Positions 52,147-60,220 of a stretch of 64,000 bases of DNA are shown piece by piece. The notes under the pieces were generated by a model. It was given only the letters and a program-made list of their open reading frames with translations, did no database searches and was not told where the DNA came from. The DNA is from Candidatus Thiodictyon syntrophicum. GTDB taxonomy: Bacteria; Pseudomonadota; Gammaproteobacteria; Chromatiales; Chromatiaceae. Positions within the stretch are counted from its first letter, which is position 1, and each line of letters begins with the position of its first letter. The stretch lies in contig NZ_CP020371.1 of assembly GCF_002813775.1 (NCBI RefSeq), positions 352,865-416,864 on the forward strand, in the 5' to 3' direction. Position numbers and translations under genes: made by a program.

Positions 52147-53676
52147 ATGTCAGGTTCCGCTAATTCCGCGCCAACTGAACGCCGATCCAGGTCCCCATTC
52201 GTAATGCTCGGCCGTACGGCAGCCCGCACCTTGCTGGTGCTCGGTATCGCACTCGCCGCGCCCGCGCTCCCGGCGGCCGAGAAGCTGTTCGATTTCGGTA
52301 GCCTCAACGTCGACCTGTCTAAGGTCCAGGCCAAACCCGGCGCGACCCCCGGTCAAGCCGGGACCCCATCGGGCGCCGCCGTGAAGGAGGCGCCGGCCCA
52401 ACAATTGCCGAGCACCCCGGAGAGCCCGGCCCCGGTCGTCCTGCCGCGCGACGGTCAGGAATCGATCGGAGCGACCGTCAAGACCCAGGCGGTCACCGTC
52501 AAACCGGTGGAGGTCGCCGCGGCCAAGACCGGGCAGCAGCAGGTGGTCTATCCGGTAGCGGAGGACCGGCAGGTGATCGAGGTCAAGATCGCTGCCGGCT
52601 CCGAAAAGAAGGACTGGTTCGAGGAGGCCGCCCGGCGCTTCATGGCCGACCCGGCGCGCAACAGCATCGACGGCAAGCCCATCCGGCTCACCATCGACAA
52701 GATCGGCTCAGCCGAGTCCGCGGCCCTGCTCGCCGACGGCAAGACCATGCACGGCGGGCGCAACGAGTATCAGGTCTGGGCCCCCGCCTCCAGCATCTTC
52801 CGCACCGTCGTGGAGGACGCCTTCACCGGCGGCAAGCTGTTCGAGACCGATGAGTCGGTGGCGCGCAGCCCCATGATCTTCATCACCTGGGAGCCGGTGC
52901 AGCAGGCGATCGACCAGAAGGTCCAAAAGTCGATGAGCTTCGATACCATAACCGAGGTCTTCTCCCGCGAGTTGGGCGGCGAGAAAATCGACCCGAACGG
53001 GCGCAACTTCCAATTCGGCTTCACCCGCCCGCAAGACTCCAACAGCGGCGCCGTCGCCCTGATCACCATGGCCTACGAGTTCTTCGCCAAGGACCGGACG
53101 CGCTACAGGATCCGTCTGGAAGATCTCAAGAACCCCGACTTCCAGGCCTATCTGGCCTTTATGAAATACATGTCGGACCAGACCAAGGACAGCACCGGCA
53201 AGCTCGCCGAGCCGCTGATGCAGGCGGGCTATGGGGGTCAGCCGCTGTCCAGCGTCTATGTCTACGAGAACCTGGGCGTGAAGCTCGCCTTCATCCGCAA
53301 GGCCAATGACCCGGGCGGGGCCAAGCCGATGATTCGCTATCCCAAGTATAATCTGATCTCGGACCACCCCTATTACACCTTGCGTCACGGCAATTCCCCG
53401 GCCCAGGTCGAGGCCGCTCGGCGCTTCAAGGATTTCCTGCTGACGCGCGACATCCAACTCCTGGCCCTGCAAAAGGAGGGCTTCCGCCCGGTCAGTACCC
53501 AAATCTCCAACCAGGAGATGAACGACGTGCTGGGCGATTTCGTGACCGAGAACGGACTGGTGCCGGACCTGATCAAGGCCTCCCAGATCCTCATCCCGGC
53601 CCAGAGCGGCGACGTCATCATGGCCCTGATCCGCACCTACCAGGGGCTTGGCGACCCGATCGGACCCAATCTCTGA
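52147..53676 (+). CDS. Secreted solute-binding protein with proline-rich linker
   Basis: 509 residues; the hydrophobic segment after about residue 25 (RTAARTLLVLGIALAAPALPAAEK) is a signal peptide or anchor. A P/A/T-rich stretch (about 60-110) precedes a binding-protein domain with EKKDWFEEAARRFMAD, MHGGRNEYQVWAPASS, FGFTRPQDSNSGAVALITMAYEF and AKPMIRYPKYNLISDHPYYTL. It is homologous in layout to the first gene but has no VWA domain. No permease or ATPase gene is nearby, which sets this operon apart from ABC transport. Confidence 0.75.
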   Translation: MSGSANSAPTERRSRSPFVMLGRTAARTLLVLGIALAAPALPAAEKLFDFGSLNVDLSKVQAKPGATPGQAGTPSGAAVKEAPAQQLPSTPESPAPVVLPRDGQESIGATVKTQAVTVKPVEVAAAKTGQQQVVYPVAEDRQVIEVKIAAGSEKKDWFEEAARRFMADPARNSIDGKPIRLTIDKIGSAESAALLADGKTMHGGRNEYQVWAPASSIFRTVVEDAFTGGKLFETDESVARSPMIFITWEPVQQAIDQKVQKSMSFDTITEVFSRELGGEKIDPNGRNFQFGFTRPQDSNSGAVALITMAYEFFAKDRTRYRIRLEDLKNPDFQAYLAFMKYMSDQTKDSTGKLAEPLMQAGYGGQPLSSVYVYENLGVKLAFIRKANDPGGAKPMIRYPKYNLISDHPYYTLRHGNSPAQVEAARRFKDFLLTRDIQLLALQKEGFRPVSTQISNQEMNDVLGDFVTENGLVPDLIKASQILIPAQSGDVIMALIRTYQGLGDPIGPNL

Positions 53677-53695
53677 ATCATCGAGGACCAGCAAC

Positions 53696-54370
53696 ATGAG
53701 GACACAACGGCCGCCGCCGGGCACGCGGCTACGCGCGCTTTTGCTCGGCACGCTGATGGCGACCACGGTGGCCCAGGCGGCCAGCTTCGGCGATTACCTC
53801 AAGCAGTTGGGCAGCTTCTCCTTCGGCGGGAGCGAGTTCAACCCGGCCGATATGGCAGGCAACCAGAAGCAATGGGAGGATCGCGAGCGCTGGGTGAAGG
53901 AGGCCTTGGACCAGGCCTATCTGGCCTTGGCGCGCTCCGATAAGGACGTGAACCTGTTCGACTTCCAGAACTATTACAACGTGCTGTCCATCCAATGGAC
54001 CCCGGAGTATCTGACCGACCCGGCCCATATCGGCAATCTCAACGCCTATGCCACCTTCACCGAGTACCTGTCGCGCTATCTCCAGGTGAAGCAGACGTTG
54101 ATTTCCAAGATCGCCGAACTCAACCGCCACTATGCAGTATTGAAGCAGATCGACCCGCGCCAACTCACCGGTCCCTTCCAACTGGACACCGGCGGCCAGG
54201 TCCAGTCCTATACCCAACAGGCCGCCGGATCAGTGGACGCCACCGCCCACCAGGCGGCCCTGGCCACCGCCGCCGGGGCGGTGGAGAAATACACCGTGGA
54301 ACTGAATCGCGCCATCGACTATGGGCTCAAGCTGGAAGGCCACTTCAAGCAGGCGGCAGGGATTCAGTAA
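53696..54370 (+). CDS. Secreted helical protein of the VWA operon
   Basis: 224 residues from ATG 53696, 19 bp after the previous stop (an earlier in-frame GTG would overlap it). A signal peptide (RALLLGTLMATTVAQAAS) leads to a mostly helical body (WEDRERWVKEALDQAYLALARSD, YLSRYLQVKQTLISKIAELNRHYAVL). No known family was recognised. The pattern of two secreted binding-type proteins plus a helical partner suggests an extracytoplasmic complex. Confidence 0.65.
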   Translation: MRTQRPPPGTRLRALLLGTLMATTVAQAASFGDYLKQLGSFSFGGSEFNPADMAGNQKQWEDRERWVKEALDQAYLALARSDKDVNLFDFQNYYNVLSIQWTPEYLTDPAHIGNLNAYATFTEYLSRYLQVKQTLISKIAELNRHYAVLKQIDPRQLTGPFQLDTGGQVQSYTQQAAGSVDATAHQAALATAAGAVEKYTVELNRAIDYGLKLEGHFKQAAGIQ

Positions 54371-54501
54371 CGGTGATCCAGGTCCCCGGGGCTTGGTGGC
54401 TCCGCCGCCAGGTCAAGCGGCACCGTTGCGCCACCGCGCACGGCAGGGCCGCCAGGACTGCCTGCCGGGGACCAGCACAGGGGCGTCGTTGCCCCCCGAT
54501 C

Positions 54502-55230
54502 CTACACATACAACGGCGCCATCCGCCGCCAGGATGAGCCGCGATGCGCGCGTCCGTCCCATTCGTGCAGGCTATGCCGAATGCCCTTCTCCCAGAGCAG
54601 CCGGCTGAGGTAGCGATTATTGTCGAGAAAGGGGTCCTCATTGCCGACGACCAGCACGATGTCCATCCGCCGCAGCGCCGCGAGACGCTCCGGACAGTAG
54701 AGGTTGGCGAGATACTGGACCGGGGTATGGTAATAGACCAAGGCGTCCCGATGGCCGCTGAACAGGTCGCGGAAGTCGTCGACATTCAGGGTCAGGTCAT
54801 AGCGCCCGGAGAAGGCCGCGACCTTCTGGAACAGTTGGGGGTGGCGCAATGCGATATTGACGGCATGGAAGGCCCCCAGACTGCACCCGTGCGCGATGGT
54901 GCAGGGATGCGGGTTCTTCATCGCCATCAGGGGCAGCACCTCGTTCAGGATATACTCCTCGAAGGCGCAATGGCGGCGCAGACGATCGGCGGGGTGGCAC
55001 CAATCGCAATAGAGCGACTCCCAATCGATACTGTCCACACAATAGAGTTGGAGTTGGCCGGCCCGGATCTTGTGATCCAACGCCGCGACCACGCGCAGGT
55101 CCTCGTACTCATGGAAGCGCCCGTCGCGGGTTGGGAATACCAGTACCTTGGCCCCGGCATGGCCGAAGACCAGCAGTTCCATGGTGCGGCCGAGCCGCTC
55201 GCTGTACCAGCGGTGGTATTCGCGGTTCAT
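54502..55230 (-). CDS. Esterase D-like alpha/beta hydrolase
   Basis: 242 residues. Starts MNREYHRWYSERLGRTMELLVFGHAGAKVLVFPTRDGRF, a pattern of the esterase family of PF00756-type proteins. The nucleophile elbow is HGCSLGAFHA; an aspartate (DPFLDNN) and a histidine (SLHEWDGRAH) follow in order. Substrate unknown; cytoplasmic. A promoter with the 7+4+7 geometry lies 70 bp upstream. Confidence 0.8.
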   Translation of the reverse strand: MNREYHRWYSERLGRTMELLVFGHAGAKVLVFPTRDGRFHEYEDLRVVAALDHKIRAGQLQLYCVDSIDWESLYCDWCHPADRLRRHCAFEEYILNEVLPLMAMKNPHPCTIAHGCSLGAFHAVNIALRHPQLFQKVAAFSGRYDLTLNVDDFRDLFSGHRDALVYYHTPVQYLANLYCPERLAALRRMDIVLVVGNEDPFLDNNRYLSRLLWEKGIRHSLHEWDGRAHRGSSWRRMAPLYV

Positions 55231-55300
55231 TCTGGGTTGCAGGACCTTACGGAGGTGCCGACGGCTATGTCGGGCGGCTGCGCCGAGCGGCGACGAGGGG

Positions 55301-55340
55301 ATTCTAGCCCGCCAAGGTTACGCTGACGTGACCCGCGGTT
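55301..55340 (-). promoter_or_regulatory. Candidate Pho box and -10 of the esterase gene
   Basis: Minus strand: GGTCACG, TCAG, CGTAACC with an 11-bp period, then TAGAAT exactly 9 bp later and 71 bp before the start codon. The block matches that of hemolysin III. Confidence 0.45.
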
Positions 55341-55373
55341 CGGCCCCGCGGGCCCTTGGTCATCCTGCGGGCC

Positions 55374-55640
55374 TCAAAGCGGCGCGAAGAAGGCCCACAA
55401 TTCGGCCAGCAGGGCCTGTTGCTGATGCGCCTGGTTGGGGTAATCGAAGTGTCCGGCCCCGAGCGATCCGCTCGTCCCAGGCCAGGGCCATGGCCCCGAT
55501 GCCCCCGCCCAGGCTGATGCCCAGATAACCGAGGTGCCCCGTCAGTGCGGGGACCAGCTCAAGCAGGGCCGAGACTCCGGTCCAGACATCCTCGACGCAG
55601 CCGCCCAGGATGTAGCGACTGCGCTGGTCGATGTCCGAGA
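55374..55640 (-). pseudogene. CE7-type esterase, deleted second copy
   Basis: The minus strand reads DIDQRSRYILGGCVEDVWTGVSALLE, HLGYLGISLGGGIGAMALAWDERIARG and, after a frame change, HFDYPNQAHQQQALLAELWAFFAPL. These match the intact esterase at 9569-10522 (GGCVDDVW, GISLGGG, HFDYPG...AFFAPL). About 230 bp between the nucleophile region and the C-terminus, and all of the first half, are missing. The short GGCC at the junction fits deletion by microhomology. Confidence 0.8.
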
Positions 55641-55662
55641 GTCATCGGCGACGCGGGGGCAG

Positions 55663-56165
55663 TCACCACGACGTGATCCAGACCGCCACTGGTCCGACGA
55701 CGGCGGCCACGGCCAGCGGCAGGGCGACGCTCGCCCCGAGTCGCCCGCCGCTGATGGTGGTCGCCATGCCGCCTTTGACCAGTGAGTTGGTCGCCGCCGC
55801 GATGACGATGCCGGTGACGACGGTTTGCCGGTCCAACCCGGTCCGGGCCATTCCGGCCAGGGACAGGGTGATGGCATCGACGTCGGCAATGCCCGAGGCG
55901 GCTGCCAGGGCCAGGACGCCGACCTGGCCAAGCCAGATCTCGACCCCCTTGGCCAGGACCATGACCAGGGCCAGGAAGGCGCCGAAACCGATGGCTGCCG
56001 ACAGTTCCAAGGGATTGGTCAGGCCGGTGGCGGCGGCGCCTTGGGCGTCGCCCAAGGTCCACCATTGGTAGAAGGTGGCTTGTGCGGGGGACATGGCAGG
56101 GACTCGGAGGATCAGGAAGACCTGCTTTGCGCGTCCCCGCAGGCTATGGTACCAAAGGCGCGGTG
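55663..56165 (-). pseudogene. DUF4010 C-terminus fused to a hemolysin III fragment
   Basis: The frame from about 56094 to 55663 (MSPAQATFYQW..., NPLELSAAIGFGAFLALVMVLAKGVEI, LAAASGIADVDAITLSLAGMA, NSLVKGGMATTISGG) is the last third of a DUF4010 (MgtC-associated) membrane protein; the N-terminal two thirds are missing. Directly upstream the same frame contains WYHSLRGRAKQVFLIL (56107-56165), which is a copy of the hemolysin III core (YHSLRGRAKALFLILDHH). Two broken genes have been joined. Confidence 0.7.
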
Positions 56166-56640
56166 ACGCTCGAGCGGCCGGGATCAGCCGACACTCAAGG
56201 GCGTATCGGCCACGGCGCCGGCGCCGGCCCGACCGTGCTGTTTGCTGAGGACGCCCTGGGATCGCCAAGCGGGTGGGCAGCGGGGTCCATGGCATACCAA
56301 ATGCCCGAGACGACGCTGACGGCGACCCAGAGGATGAATTTCGGACCTATGATAGTGCTCCTGCCGGAACAAGCACTGCCAAATATGCCGGACGGTTGCG
56401 GCGGAATTCTAAACCGTCAAGGTTGCCATGAAGTGACGCCGTCGTGGCCTTGATCATCATTGCACAGGACATCGGCTTTGCCGTCGCGATGTCCTACCAT
56501 AGAGGTAAGATATACGAGGTCACGGACGCTTCATAGCGCTGGGATATTAAGGTAATAGCCGGATCGGTCGTCGCGGTGCCCGACCGAACCGACCAGTCGA
56601 GGTCTCTGACCACAGGCTTGAGATCGCTCGCGACTCACGC
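56166..56640. other. Gene-poor gap with a copied promoter block
   Basis: The block GGAATTCTAAACCGTCAAGG (56403-56422) matches the promoter regions of hemolysin III and the esterase, including CGTCACT, TCAT, GGCAACC and TAGAAT on the minus strand. It is probably the original promoter of the broken hemolysin III copy. GGCCTTGATCATCATT at 56446 is a half terminal repeat. No convincing gene is present. Confidence 0.5.
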
Positions 56641-57102
56641 CTAGGACTCCGGGAAGTCGAGCACCATCAGCGTGCGCCCCGCGGCCTCGTCTTCCCGTAA
56701 GGGTCTGAATCCGTACCCGGCAAAACGCTTCTTGTGCGTGGTTGAAACGAGTATGCACCCGGCGGTAAAACCCGCCCGCACCCAGTCGATACGGGCCTGG
56801 ACCAGGGCCTTGGCGACACCCTTCCCACGCGCCGCCGGCGCAACCGCGGACAGGTACAGAATATGCGTATTCGAGGCCCAATCCGCGCTTTTGACACCCC
56901 CGACGCCGACCACCTCATCGCCATGATAGGCGACGAAGAACTTGCGATAGAACAGGGTGGGCGCCGGCGCCAGTTCCACCCGAATGCGCTGCTCATCGTA
57001 ACGGACGGGATTATCGAACGCCTCGACGAGCAGCCTGACCGCCGTCTCATGGGTCCGCTCGTCCCCGTGAAGCAGATCTTCAATCCGTGGTTCGTATTTC
57101 AT
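56641..57102 (-). CDS. GNAT acetyltransferase
   Basis: 153 residues from ATG 57102. GNAT features: FFVAYHGDEVVGVGGV, LYLSAVAPAARGKGVAKALVQARIDW (R/Q-x-x-G-x-G/A acetyl-CoA loop) and ILVSTTHKKRFAGYGFRPL. Substrate unknown. The neighbouring small transporter starts 15 bp upstream in the same direction, so both may be co-transcribed. Confidence 0.85.
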   Translation of the reverse strand: MKYEPRIEDLLHGDERTHETAVRLLVEAFDNPVRYDEQRIRVELAPAPTLFYRKFFVAYHGDEVVGVGGVKSADWASNTHILYLSAVAPAARGKGVAKALVQARIDWVRAGFTAGCILVSTTHKKRFAGYGFRPLREDEAAGRTLMVLDFPES

Positions 57103-57116
57103 TACTAAGGGCCTGG

Positions 57117-57482
57117 TCAGTTCGCACTGACGACGAACACGCCCGCGCAGATCAGCAGTACCCCCACCGCGCGCATCACGGTGACCTCTTCGCCGATCGC
57201 AAAGCCGACCATCAGGGCCAGGGCGAAGCCCAGACCTTCCAGCGGGTACGCCTTGCTGACATCCCAGCGCGCCAATACGGCCAGCCACAGGACCGCCCCC
57301 AGCGTATAGAACAGGAAGCCGATGACGATCGACGGACTCAGCATGACGGCCCCGGCGGTGTGCAGTCCGGCGGGCTGCGCCAGCGCCGTCTTGACCGCGA
57401 CGCTCGACATGCCGGCCTTGATCAGGAATTGCGCCGTCACTGACAGCAGCACGCAGCCGATCGCGGCGATCAGGGTATTCAT
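57117..57482 (-). CDS. Small EamA/SMR-like membrane protein
   Basis: 121 residues with four membrane segments (about 3-23, 48-68, 75-95 and 100-120). LYTLGAVLWLAVLARWDVSKAYPLEGLGFAL is the EamA/small multidrug-resistance-like core, close to ArnE/ArnF-type subunits. It would work as a dimer. No partner gene of the arn type is in the window, so the transported substrate is unknown. Confidence 0.8.
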   Translation of the reverse strand: MNTLIAAIGCVLLSVTAQFLIKAGMSSVAVKTALAQPAGLHTAGAVMLSPSIVIGFLFYTLGAVLWLAVLARWDVSKAYPLEGLGFALALMVGFAIGEEVTVMRAVGVLLICAGVFVVSAN

Positions 57483-57827
57483 TTGTTCACCCCTCGGCTG
57501 CCCACGCCGCGACTGGACGCCCGCCGGCGAGAACGGTATTGCAACCGCACTGCAGGATCAACGGGGTGTCGGGCGGGCGCCTGGCGATCGGCAACATCGC
57601 AGACGGGGCGCGAAAGATTACAAAAGGAGTTACAAGAGGAGTCACCAGGCGAGATTCCAATTGACCGGGGCAGACTGACAGGGTTGTCACGATTATCCGT
57701 GGTCTTGATGACACCCTGGTTACCATCGGGGCGGTGCGCGGCGGGGCCTCGCTCATCGCTGCGGCCCGCGCGCGCGGTGCGGACCAGCGGCCTCGGCGTG
57801 ACCGAAGTGCCCAAAACGGTGAAATGA
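57483..57827. other. Intergenic region without a supported gene
   Basis: 345 bp. Overlapping short frames lack motifs. The right end (ATGATCAAGGTCC at 57822-57834) is a decayed terminal repeat that supplies the stop codon of the glycosyltransferase. Confidence 0.4.
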
Positions 57828-58991
57828 TCAAGGTCCGCGGCGGGATTCCAGGATCTCCCGATAGAACCCCAGCAGCCGCTGCGCGAGCACCGGGGCCGAC
57901 CAGGACTGGGCATAGGCCCGGGCCTCGCGGGCCAGGGACTCGCGCAGCACCGGGTCGGTGAGGACCTGGACGCAGCGAGCGGCAAAGGCCTGCTCATCCT
58001 CCGGTGCGATCAGGCTGCCGCGACCCTCCGCCAGTACCTCCCGCGTCCCCATGACGGCCGTGGAGACGACCGGGACGCCGAGGGCCATCGCCTCCAGGAG
58101 CACCAGGCCCTGGGTCTCGGTGCGGGAGGCGAAGACGAAGGCCGCCCCGGCGCTGTAGCAATCCTCCAGGGGACCGTCGCGGCCCAGATAGCCGACGAAC
58201 AGGATATTGTCGGCGAGCCCGAGCTTGCGGGCCTGGTCCGTCAGGGCATGGCGTGCCGGCCCCTCGCCGGCGACCACCAACAGCACTTCGGGGAGGCGCG
58301 CCTTCACCAGAACCAGCATCCGGAGCAAAAAGGCGATGTTTTTCTCGAACGCCAGCCGGCCCACATGCACCAGCACCGGGCGCAACGCGGGGATGCCATA
58401 GCGCTGCCGGAAACGGGGTCCGTCCCCGTGGCCGAACTGTCCCAACTCGATCCCGGTGGGGATGACCCGTGCCAAGGTACGCACCCCGTACCCGTGCAGC
58501 ACCTCGAGCATCGCCTCGGAGGGCACCACCAAGGCGTCCACGGCGTTGCATTGGGCGGTGGAGAAGCGGCGGGCCAGGGCGCGCAGCCAGGCGGCCGGGA
58601 CCAGGGGGACATAATGGTCGAGGTAATGCTCGAAGAAGGTGTGGTAGCTCTCCACCGCCGGGATGCCCAGCCGCCGGGCCAGCCCCAGCCCGCTGTAGTG
58701 GGCGACGAAGGGGGTATGGATGTGCAACAGGTCGAACCCCCGCCGCGCCAGGTCCGGGCGCCGCCGCCGCAACGCACCCACTCGCAGGAGGCGGTCCTCC
58801 GGGTCCAGCGGCAGGTAGCGCGACGGGATGCGGATGACCTCGAACGGCTCGGGCGCGGTGGGTCCGTAGTCCGGGGCCAGCAGGGTCACTGCGCACCCCT
58901 GGGCGACGAGTTCCCGGGCAAAGGTCTGGATCGAGGTGGAGACCCCGTTGATCCGCGGAAAATACACGTCCGAGATCATCAACACACGCAT
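57828..58991 (-). CDS. GT4 glycosyltransferase, Agt-like
   Basis: 387 residues from ATG 58991. Starts RVLMISDVYFPRINGVSTSIQTFARELVAQG, a typical GT4 opening. The GT-B C-terminal half has HVGRLAFEKNIAFLLRML, VVAGEGPARHAL, FVGYLGRDGPLEDCYSAGAAFVFASRTETQGLVLLEAMALGVPVVST, with the sugar-nucleotide E-x7-E pattern. Related enzymes (Agt) make glycolipids during phosphorus stress and sit beside plcP. The divergent neighbour here is a PlcP-like protein, and a Pho-box-like pair lies between, so a lipid glycosylation role is likely but not proven. Confidence 0.8.
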   Translation of the reverse strand: MRVLMISDVYFPRINGVSTSIQTFARELVAQGCAVTLLAPDYGPTAPEPFEVIRIPSRYLPLDPEDRLLRVGALRRRRPDLARRGFDLLHIHTPFVAHYSGLGLARRLGIPAVESYHTFFEHYLDHYVPLVPAAWLRALARRFSTAQCNAVDALVVPSEAMLEVLHGYGVRTLARVIPTGIELGQFGHGDGPRFRQRYGIPALRPVLVHVGRLAFEKNIAFLLRMLVLVKARLPEVLLVVAGEGPARHALTDQARKLGLADNILFVGYLGRDGPLEDCYSAGAAFVFASRTETQGLVLLEAMALGVPVVSTAVMGTREVLAEGRGSLIAPEDEQAFAARCVQVLTDPVLRESLAREARAYAQSWSAPVLAQRLLGFYREILESRRGP

Positions 58992-59054
58992 CAAAGTCAC
59001 CCGCGGCTCGCAGAAAAAATCCCGTCATGGTAGCGACCGGGTCCCGCCCGCGCC

Positions 59055-59072
59055 GTGAACGAATGATGACAG
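59055..59072 (-). promoter_or_regulatory. Candidate Pho box of the glycosyltransferase
   Basis: Minus strand: CTGTCAT, CATT, CGTTCAC. The first unit matches the PhoB consensus and the period is 11 bp. The box is 64 bp upstream of the start; no clear -10 was seen. Confidence 0.4.
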
Positions 59073-59188
59073 AAGCGCCGCAGGTCACGCCGGGCGTACG
59101 ACTTCACGCCATCTTCATCATTCCTCCATGGTGCGGCAACAGAGATTGCCGACCATGCGCCGAACTCATCGTCGAGGATCCTACCGCG

Positions 59189-60001
59189 ATGTCCGAGATC
59201 ACGCGCATCAACCCCCTGCGATATCGCAGCATCTTCATCTCCGATGTCCACCTGGGCTTTCGTGGTTGCCAGGCCGGGTATCTGCTGGATTTTCTCCAGT
59301 CCACCCACTGCAAACACCTCTATCTGGTGGGGGACATCGTCGACCTGTGGGAGATGCGCCACGGGGTCTACTGGCCCGAGGCCCACAACGCGGTGGTGCG
59401 CGCGGTGCTGGAGAAGGCCCGCACCGATACCCAGGTGATCTTCTGCCCCGGTAACCACGACGAACCCCTGCGCGCCCACCTGGGGGCCGACTTCGGCAAC
59501 GTCCTGATCCGGGACGAGGTGGTCCACGAGACCGCAGACGGTCGGCGGTTCCTGGTACTGCACGGGGATCGCTTCGACAGCGTGGTCCAGTGCGGCCCCT
59601 GGCTGGCCCGCCTGGGCTCCCGCGTCTATGGTCACCTGCTGGCCCTGAACGGGTTGGTGAGCCGGGTGCGGCGCCACTTCGGGCTGCGCTACTGGTCACT
59701 GGCCGGCTATCTGAAACACAAGGTCAAGAACGCGGTGAGCTATATCGGCAGCTTCGAGCAGGCGGTGGCGGCCGAGGCGCGCCTGCGCGAGGTCGACGGC
59801 ATGATCTGCGGCCACATCCACCACGCCGAGGTGCGGGAACTGGACGGGACGCTCTACTGCAACTGCGGTGACTGGGTGGAGAGTTGCACCGCGCTGGTGG
59901 AGCACCACGACGGCCGTTTGGAACTGCTGCGCTGGACCGATGCCGTTCCCGAGAGCCTCAGCGGACCGCTGCCCGCGTTGGCCCTGGCCGGGGTCGGTTG
60001 A
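59189..60001 (+). CDS. Metallophosphoesterase, PlcP/LpxH-like
   Basis: 270 residues from ATG 59189. Metal-site motifs of calcineurin-like phosphoesterases: FISDVHLG, LVGDIVDLW, CPGNHDE, LHGDRFD and GHIHHAE. The RGCQAGYLLDFL and YWPEAHNAVV segments and YWSLAGYLKHKVKNAVSYIGSFEQAV are features of the PlcP phospholipase C group (COG2908), as opposed to core LpxH. PlcP removes phosphate-containing head groups from phospholipids during phosphate starvation. It is divergent from an Agt-like glycosyltransferase. Confidence 0.8.
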   Translation: MSEITRINPLRYRSIFISDVHLGFRGCQAGYLLDFLQSTHCKHLYLVGDIVDLWEMRHGVYWPEAHNAVVRAVLEKARTDTQVIFCPGNHDEPLRAHLGADFGNVLIRDEVVHETADGRRFLVLHGDRFDSVVQCGPWLARLGSRVYGHLLALNGLVSRVRRHFGLRYWSLAGYLKHKVKNAVSYIGSFEQAVAAEARLREVDGMICGHIHHAEVRELDGTLYCNCGDWVESCTALVEHHDGRLELLRWTDAVPESLSGPLPALALAGVG

Positions 60002-60220
60002 CCGACCGCGCTGCGCGCAACATCACGCCCCCTTCCCCGCTCGCTTCGTCAGCCCCGGTTCGGGCCAAGGCGCAGTTTACGTAGCCAACGCTCGACCTTG
60101 CCATCAGGGATGACGGCACGATGCCGCGACTCGTGCGGATCACCACCTTCCCTATCCTATGTTGTCACGTGACACTTAGTTGCGTCACCCTCAATCCCCA
60201 TTGAACACATCTACCGCAGC
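60002..60220. other. Gap with a gene-tail fragment
   Basis: On the minus strand about 60045-60110 reads IPDGKVERWLRKLRLGPNRG then a stop, which looks like the tail of a lost gene; in-frame stops lie just upstream. Otherwise nothing recognisable up to the IS1 target duplication at 60213. Confidence 0.35.

Noticed and set aside
56184..56372. A 62-codon minus-strand frame
   Set aside because: No support from motifs; it lies between a broken hemolysin III copy and its copied promoter.
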